In this document: positions 39,611 through 42,906 of the stretch, piece after piece
How positions within the stretch are numbered: the first letter of the stretch is position 1
Layout of the letters: each line of letters begins with the position of its first letter
NCBI GenBank assembly: GCA_020445605.1
Contig: JAGRGH010000033.1
Location: 1 to 42,906 of the forward strand
Source of the DNA: Chromatiales bacterium
Lineage (GTDB): Bacteria; Pseudomonadota; Gammaproteobacteria; JAGRGH01
Direction: 5' to 3'
DNA: 42,906 bases
Position numbers and translations under genes: made by a program
The notes under the pieces: model-generated
Databases searched by the model: none
What the model was told of the DNA's origin: nothing
Seen by the model: only the letters and a program-made list of their open reading frames with translations

Positions 39611-39813
39611 TGGCTGCGCGCGTCACGAAAGTATGGGTTGACGCGATCAGTCTGACCGATCCCAAACCTCGCGTTACGAAGGTGTGGGTTGACGTGCTGA
39701 GCGGCACAACGCCAGACCCACGTGTAACCATGAGCTGGATCGACGTTATCTATATGGAATCGCTGGCCCCTGAAAGCGAACAACAACAGCCGATCGTGAG
39801 TATTTGCACATGA
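39610..39813 (+). CDS. Small protein with triple RVTKVWVD repeat (67 aa)
   Basis: A 67-residue protein built of three near-tandem units: ARVTKVWVDAISLTDPKP, RVTKVWVDVLSGTTPDP and RVTMSWIDVIYMES. Each unit is one or two strands with conserved V-W-V-D. It starts with TAATG overlap to the lectin-like gene and ends with ATGA overlap to the membrane gene. It is probably a small virion or fibre-tip component; no family is known to me. Confidence 0.6.
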   Translation: MAARVTKVWVDAISLTDPKPRVTKVWVDVLSGTTPDPRVTMSWIDVIYMESLAPESEQQQPIVSICT

Positions 39814-40220
39814 CCAGTTTGTGGAGCTTTTTACCGGCGCACGGGACCGTCTGCCTCGCCTACGCGCCCCCGTGGTACGTCCCGCTCCTGGCCACATTGC
39901 TCGCAATCACGGTCGCAAGCTACTTTGCGATAGGCATCGTGCTTGTGTCGCACGCCCTCCGTCGACGTCTTGCGATAGCCCGAGAATTGGCATGGATGTA
40001 TGGTGTTTTTGTTTTTGTTTGCGGAATTACACACGCTGTTGCTGCTGTGACTTTGTATGTCGGAGGGAAAGCATACCTTTGGTTGCTAATCACGACACTC
40101 GTAATGGCGTCGACATCACTAGCAGCGGCCGCCGCAACCGTCGTATTGAAAAGGAAAGCTGATGCTATCGGATCCCGCATCGATCACATATCGCTGGCTG
40201 ACAAGCTTCGCGACAACTGA
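39810..40220 (+). CDS. Three-helix membrane protein resembling ethylene-receptor (ETR1) N-terminal domain (136 aa)
   Basis: Three membrane segments (about 24-46, 61-83 and 88-112). TM2 has Cys71-Gly-Ile-Thr-His75, the spacing and context of the copper-binding Cys65/His69 pair (CGATH) of ETR1. The N-terminus LPAHGTVCLAYAPPW resembles the PHGxCxxWxP start of bacterial ETR1-like sensor domains, and SYFAI in TM1 matches the YFSI position. The TM1 Asp of plant receptors is not seen. No kinase, PAS or output domain follows: the frame ends soon after TM3. It lies where a holin would be. Homology is by eye but spread over three segments. Confidence 0.7.
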   Translation: MTSLWSFLPAHGTVCLAYAPPWYVPLLATLLAITVASYFAIGIVLVSHALRRRLAIARELAWMYGVFVFVCGITHAVAAVTLYVGGKAYLWLLITTLVMASTSLAAAAATVVLKRKADAIGSRIDHISLADKLRDN

Positions 40221-40668
40221 TTTTGCCAGTCTTTTAAAAGCGGCTTTCGGTGGGTTTTTTGCAGCCGGTGGGGCCGTACTTGCTGGCGTTTCGGACGGCG
40301 TGCTTGTTGCGACGATCGGGGCGATCGGGACTGTTTTGGTTGCGATCGTCGGGGTTGTGCCTGCCATGCGCAGGATCGGTATCGAGCAGTCCGATAGCTT
40401 AATGCGGGCTCAAGTTGGCCTTGTCGAACAGCTACAAGATGAAATCAAACGTTTGCACGACGAGCGTATAGCTCGACGTTCGGAGTTCGCGATAGAACAC
40501 GCATCGATGCGCGCTGAAGTGGCGCAGCTAAGGCAAGACCGTGATGTAACAATGAAGGCACTTCGGGAGGCGCATGAAAAATTGTGCGAGTGCGTTAAAT
40601 GCCGTGACGATCTCGCGTCCAAAATTGGTGGACGTCGATTCACAGACCAGCCGGGCGACGGGTCGTGA
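40162..40668 (+). CDS. Membrane protein with coiled coil, holin- or spanin-like (168 aa)
   Basis: Two Gly/Ala-rich membrane segments (about 24-43 and 47-68: FGGFFAAGGAVLAGV, LVATIGAIGTVLVAIVGVV) are followed by a long charged coiled coil (about 80-141, VEQLQDEIKRLHDERIARR) and a Cys cluster (C142, C144, C147). The first 58 bases overlap the previous gene in another frame, a feature common among lysis genes. Membrane anchor plus coiled coil is like an inner-membrane spanin or a fused holin; I cannot decide between them. No lipobox protein partner is seen. Confidence 0.65.
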   Translation: MLSDPASITYRWLTSFATTDFASLLKAAFGGFFAAGGAVLAGVSDGVLVATIGAIGTVLVAIVGVVPAMRRIGIEQSDSLMRAQVGLVEQLQDEIKRLHDERIARRSEFAIEHASMRAEVAQLRQDRDVTMKALREAHEKLCECVKCRDDLASKIGGRRFTDQPGDGS

Positions 40669-40685
40669 AACAGGAGGTTAGGAAG

Positions 40686-41063
40686 ATGGGAACGAAAGAT
40701 TCAAATCAAGCGAAACACATCGTGGACAGTCGGACATTTATTTCGGTGTTCGCGATGGCGATCCTGACGTACTTCACGGAAGAGCACGGGTTGCTTGTCG
40801 AGCTGCTGGGTGAAAAAGCGGCATCGAAAGTAGCAATCATCATCGGCGCAATCGCCGTTGGCTGGAGAGCGGTCACTACTCAGCGGATATCGATGAGTGC
40901 GCCGATCACGTTCCTCGGATTGCGGAAGCCCCGAGATCGTCAGCGAGGGTCGGCAGTCTGGCAGATCCTCGCGGTGATCGTGCTCATTGCGATCGTTGTA
41001 ACACTAATCGAAGTGGAAGCTGTGCGCTTTTTTCTTCGATCCCTAATTTGGCTACCCATCTAA
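40686..41063 (+). CDS. Small membrane protein, holin candidate (125 aa)
   Basis: A 125-residue protein with hydrophobic segments at about 17-33, 48-61 and 91-110 (FISVFAMAILTYF, VAIIIGAIAVGW, WQILAVIVLIAIVVTLI). The start at ATG 40686 follows AGGAGG at eight bases; the GTG at 40665 is less likely. It is the last gene before a strong bidirectional terminator. Size, several membrane helices and a basic loop (RKPRDRQRG) fit a holin, but the family is not recognised. Confidence 0.6.
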   Translation: MGTKDSNQAKHIVDSRTFISVFAMAILTYFTEEHGLLVELLGEKAASKVAIIIGAIAVGWRAVTTQRISMSAPITFLGLRKPRDRQRGSAVWQILAVIVLIAIVVTLIEVEAVRFFLRSLIWLPI

Positions 41064-41074
41064 GGGACGCCAGC

Positions 41075-41121
41075 GGAAACCGACTAAACGATTCAAATTT
41101 CGCAGTGTTTAGTCGGTTTCC
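41075..41121. terminator. Perfect 15-bp inverted repeat, bidirectional terminator
   Basis: GGAAACCGACTAAAC (41075-41089) and GTTTAGTCGGTTTCC (41107-41121) with a 17-base loop, placed between the convergent lysis and integrase genes. The right arm forms the last codons and stop of the integrase gene. T/A-rich arms substitute for a long T run. Confidence 0.75.
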
Positions 41122-42230
41122 ATCGGTGTTAGAGACTCGGGGAGAAGGGCGGCCGATCGCGAGGCGTCAGCAGCGTAGTACGTGTCCCTGAGCAAGCGGA
41201 CGTCCTTCGTTCCAATCGCGTACGAGAGTTCGAGCACGTCCAGGTGCTTCGCGAGCCGCGTCGCCGCCTCGTGCTTCAGATCGTGGTAATGCAAGTCTTC
41301 GATCCCCGCCATGTCGCGGGCCTTGCGCCAAAGGCTGTCCCGCTGGCTGTCGTCAAGACCCACGATGTAGGGTGGCCGGGTAAAGCCTGGCTTGGGGAGC
41401 TGGTCCGCCGGCATCGAGGCAACCAGGGCGTCGAGTACCTTGATCGCCCGCCTGGTCAACGGCACGTTGCGACTCGGGTCGACCTGGGCTCGACCGCTGC
41501 GCGAGGACTTGCGCCCGCCTCGCTCGATCGCGGCAACGTGGATGGTCTTCCGATCGCGCCAGTAGTCGGCGGGCCTCAGTCGCAGGATCTCGCCCGAGCG
41601 CATGCCAGTCTCAAGAGCCAGCAGGAACGAGGCGCCCACCCTGGCCGTCAGGGTTCGCAGCTCGGGATCTGAGGCTAGGCCGGTGCTGATTTCAAGGGCG
41701 CGAATCTCGCTTGGGGACAGCAGGGGACGCTTGCGGGGACGGCCCCGTTCCGGACGGCGTGCCCCGTAGCATGGGTTCACCATCAGCCAGTGGCGATCCT
41801 TGATCCCGTAGCTGAAGGCGGCCGACATCAAATTCAGTTCGCGGTTCACGGTGGCCGGGCTGACGGTGCGCCCTTTGCTGTCGGGCGTCGTGAGGCGCCG
41901 TTCAATCCATTCGTTCACGTCGTGGGTGATGACCTTGCCCAGCTTCAGCTCGGCGATCGGGTCCGAAAGCCACTTGACGATCCGTAGGTGGTTCCACTTG
42001 GCCGAGTCGGTCTTGCTCGCGACCGCCACCAGGTAGGCATCGAAGAGCTGGCCGACCGTCATCGAGGCGCCCCGGATGCCTTCTACCTTGTTGACGGCCT
42101 TCCGGCGCTCCATTTCCTCGCCCCAATACTCGGCCTCGGCCATCGTGTCGAAGGTGGCCGACTTCTTCTTGCCCCCCGGCAGTCTGACCACGGCTCGCAC
42201 GGAGTCGCCGCGAGGTTCGTACGATGCCAT
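41109..42230 (-). CDS. Tyrosine-recombinase integrase (373 aa)
   Basis: A phage-type tyrosine recombinase (PF00589) with an arm-binding N-terminus (MASYEPRGDSVRAVVRLPGG), a core-binding domain (about 58-150) and a catalytic domain (about 170-365). Active-site positions: R211 in ETGMRSGE, H316 in HDLKHEAATRL where Lys319 stands at the usual second Arg, Thr341 in AIGTKDVRLL where most have GH, and the nucleophile Tyr at 351 or 352. It inserts and excises the prophage. I start at 42230 with GGGGA before the ATG; the frame continues upstream to 42284 without a ribosome site. The start region carries GGGGACA heptamers. Confidence 0.9.
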   Translation of the reverse strand: MASYEPRGDSVRAVVRLPGGKKKSATFDTMAEAEYWGEEMERRKAVNKVEGIRGASMTVGQLFDAYLVAVASKTDSAKWNHLRIVKWLSDPIAELKLGKVITHDVNEWIERRLTTPDSKGRTVSPATVNRELNLMSAAFSYGIKDRHWLMVNPCYGARRPERGRPRKRPLLSPSEIRALEISTGLASDPELRTLTARVGASFLLALETGMRSGEILRLRPADYWRDRKTIHVAAIERGGRKSSRSGRAQVDPSRNVPLTRRAIKVLDALVASMPADQLPKPGFTRPPYIVGLDDSQRDSLWRKARDMAGIEDLHYHDLKHEAATRLAKHLDVLELSYAIGTKDVRLLRDTYYAADASRSAALLPESLTPMETD

Positions 42231-42234
42231 ACTG

Positions 42235-42481
42235 TGTCCCCAACCGATTGTGTGGGGACAGTTTTGGGGACGTCCGGGGGGCATGTCAACCGGGAAGAGG
42301 CGCAGATAGTGGGGTTAAAATGGGGGACAGTGTCCCCAAAGAATCGTAGGGCGTGGAAAGAAAAAGCCCCGCAAATCAAGGATCTACGGGGCTCTCTCGG
42401 TTTTAGGTTTGGTGCCCAGAAGAGGACACAGAGGGTGCGCCGTTGCTGGGATTCCGGAGGTTTGGGGACAGACCTGTCCCC
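42235..42481. promoter_or_regulatory. GGGGACA/TGTCCCC heptamer cluster upstream of the integrase
   Basis: Six heptamers in 250 bases: TGTCCCC 42235-42241 and GGGGACA 42254-42260 (12-base spacer); the perfect palindrome GGGGACA-G-TGTCCCC 42323-42337; GGGGACA 42464-42470 and TGTCCCC 42475-42481 (4-base spacer). A further GGGGAC is at 42266. The first overlaps the integrase ribosome binding site. They are candidates for integrase arm sites or an operator of the integrase gene. Confidence 0.55.
42361..42393 (-). terminator. Rho-independent terminator on the minus strand
   Basis: On the minus strand: AGCCCCG, 15-base loop, CGGGGCT, then TTTTTC. It ends transcription of the small gene at 42481-42714 before the integrase. 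Confidence 0.75.
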
Positions 42482-42714
42482 TAGTTCTTACGGTCGTCCG
42501 TCGTTGCGTAACTGATTCCAGCCAGGAACGCCTCGCGGATTGCCCATCCGTGCCATGCCGGCGGATCTGTAAAGTCGCTCGTTGGGAGTACGGAGTTCAC
42601 GTACGCATAGGCCGCCTCAACGTCTGCGTGGAGCGGCCCACCATCGGTAGGAGCGCGTTTGTCGTGCTCCGGTGTTATCACCGCAGGGTAATTCAAAGGA
42701 CTTCTGCGTTCCAT
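42481..42714 (-). CDS. Small hypothetical phage protein (77 aa)
   Basis: A 77-residue protein beginning MERRSPLNYPAVITPEHDK, with a conserved-looking end AYAYVNSVLPTSDF and PAWHGWAIREAFLAGISYA. I know similar AWHGWALREAFLAG segments from small phage proteins of unknown function near integrases or early genes. The ATG at 42714 follows GAGGAAGAG, and a perfect AAAGTNACTTT palindrome lies just upstream of that (42728-42738). A terminator follows. It may be excision- or early-region-related; this is unproven. Confidence 0.65.
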   Translation of the reverse strand: MERRSPLNYPAVITPEHDKRAPTDGGPLHADVEAAYAYVNSVLPTSDFTDPPAWHGWAIREAFLAGISYATTDDRKN

Positions 42715-42727
42715 TGCTCTTCCTCGA

Positions 42728-42738
42728 AAAGTTACTTT
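42728..42738. repeat. AAAGTTACTTT palindrome upstream of the 77-aa gene
   Basis: Perfect member 13 bases before the start codon of the minus-strand 77-aa gene, adjoining its ribosome binding site, the same arrangement as at 1815-1827 on the plus strand. Confidence 0.7.
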
Positions 42739-42780
42739 CTATATCCTGGAGATATTTGCCTGCGGGCATATTAACGTCTG

Positions 42781-42906
42781 TTATGCGGCATCAGCATTCA
42801 GCTTTTCCATGATGTCAGCCGCAAGCTGTTCCAGCGCCTCTGGTGGCATTTCAATCTCAGAGGGCGTCTGCGCTCCACGCGACCGAACAGAAAGAGTCAA
42901 CGTGCC
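42781..42906 (-). CDS. C-terminal end of a minus-strand gene, cut by the window edge
   Basis: On the minus strand a frame open to the right edge ends with TAA at 42783-42781. The 41 visible residues read GTLTLSVRSRGAQTPSEIEM, PPEALEQLAADIMEKLNADAA, an acidic helical C-terminus. It is followed by the 77-aa gene in the same direction with a 66-base gap. The start lies outside the window. No family can be named from this fragment. Confidence 0.5.
   Translation of the reverse strand, partial: GTLTLSVRSRGAQTPSEIEMPPEALEQLAADIMEKLNADAA

Noticed and set aside
42340-42480. tRNA or tRNA fragment as integration site beside the integrase
   Set aside because: The hairpin at 42365-42393 is a terminator on the minus strand; no cloverleaf or T-arm sequence could be formed there or elsewhere in the window.
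1-42906. Window as a complete circular genome with ends joining
   Set aside because: The left-edge gene would need a long upstream frame on the plus strand at the right end; instead the right end holds a minus-strand gene, so the two ends do not join.

Overview
This window is almost wholly one temperate, tailed double-stranded DNA phage (a prophage, or a phage genome cut at an arbitrary point). It is cut inside a gene at both ends: a DUF932-type gene on the left and a minus-strand gene on the right. The head genes follow the lambda order and the long tape measure, tail-assembly frameshift and tail tube indicate a siphovirus. Moderately high GC and the style of the replication and integrase genes suggest a Gram-negative, probably betaproteobacterial (Burkholderiales-like) host; that is an inference, since no host gene was identified.

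Layout. (1) 1-3.3 kb: a tightly packed plus-strand run of small genes of unknown function, ending in a clear terminator. (2) 3.3-3.7 kb: a GC-rich repeat cluster without genes. (3) 3.87-4.65 kb: two minus-strand Cys-rich small proteins. (4) 4.65-5.36 kb: gene-free, AT-tract-rich, with iteron-like GGATAATCG repeats; the best candidate replication origin. (5) 5.4-8.23 kb: minus-strand prim-pol/SF3 helicase and a small HTH regulator in one operon, facing a divergent promoter region. (6) 8.3-16.07 kb: the plus-strand replication operon (DUF2800 nuclease, DUF2815 protein, family B DNA polymerase, DNA methyltransferase, VRR-NUC nuclease, SNF2 helicase). (7) 16.1-17.2 kb: two HTH regulators at the boundary to the late operon. 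(8) 17.2-24.9 kb: packaging and head genes (terminase small and large, gpW, portal, S49 protease with nested scaffold, gpD-like decoration protein, gpE-like capsid). (9) 24.9-39.8 kb: head-tail and tail genes, including a G/GT programmed frameshift, tape measure, Ig-like proteins, baseplate proteins and a seven-repeat fibre. (10) 39.8-41.06 kb: three small membrane proteins where the lysis cassette should be, one of which resembles the membrane domain of ethylene receptors. (11) 41.1-42.9 kb: minus-strand tyrosine integrase, an operator-like repeat cluster and two small genes.

Main points for a second look: a palindrome AAAGTNACTTT scattered over the whole window in coding and non-coding DNA and in different reading frames; the stand-alone ethylene-receptor-like membrane protein; a textbook A AAA AAG -1 frameshift site with a downstream 9-bp stem; the iteron origin; a tandem repeat shared with the late promoter; an integrase with two altered active-site positions; and the lack of any recognisable endolysin.
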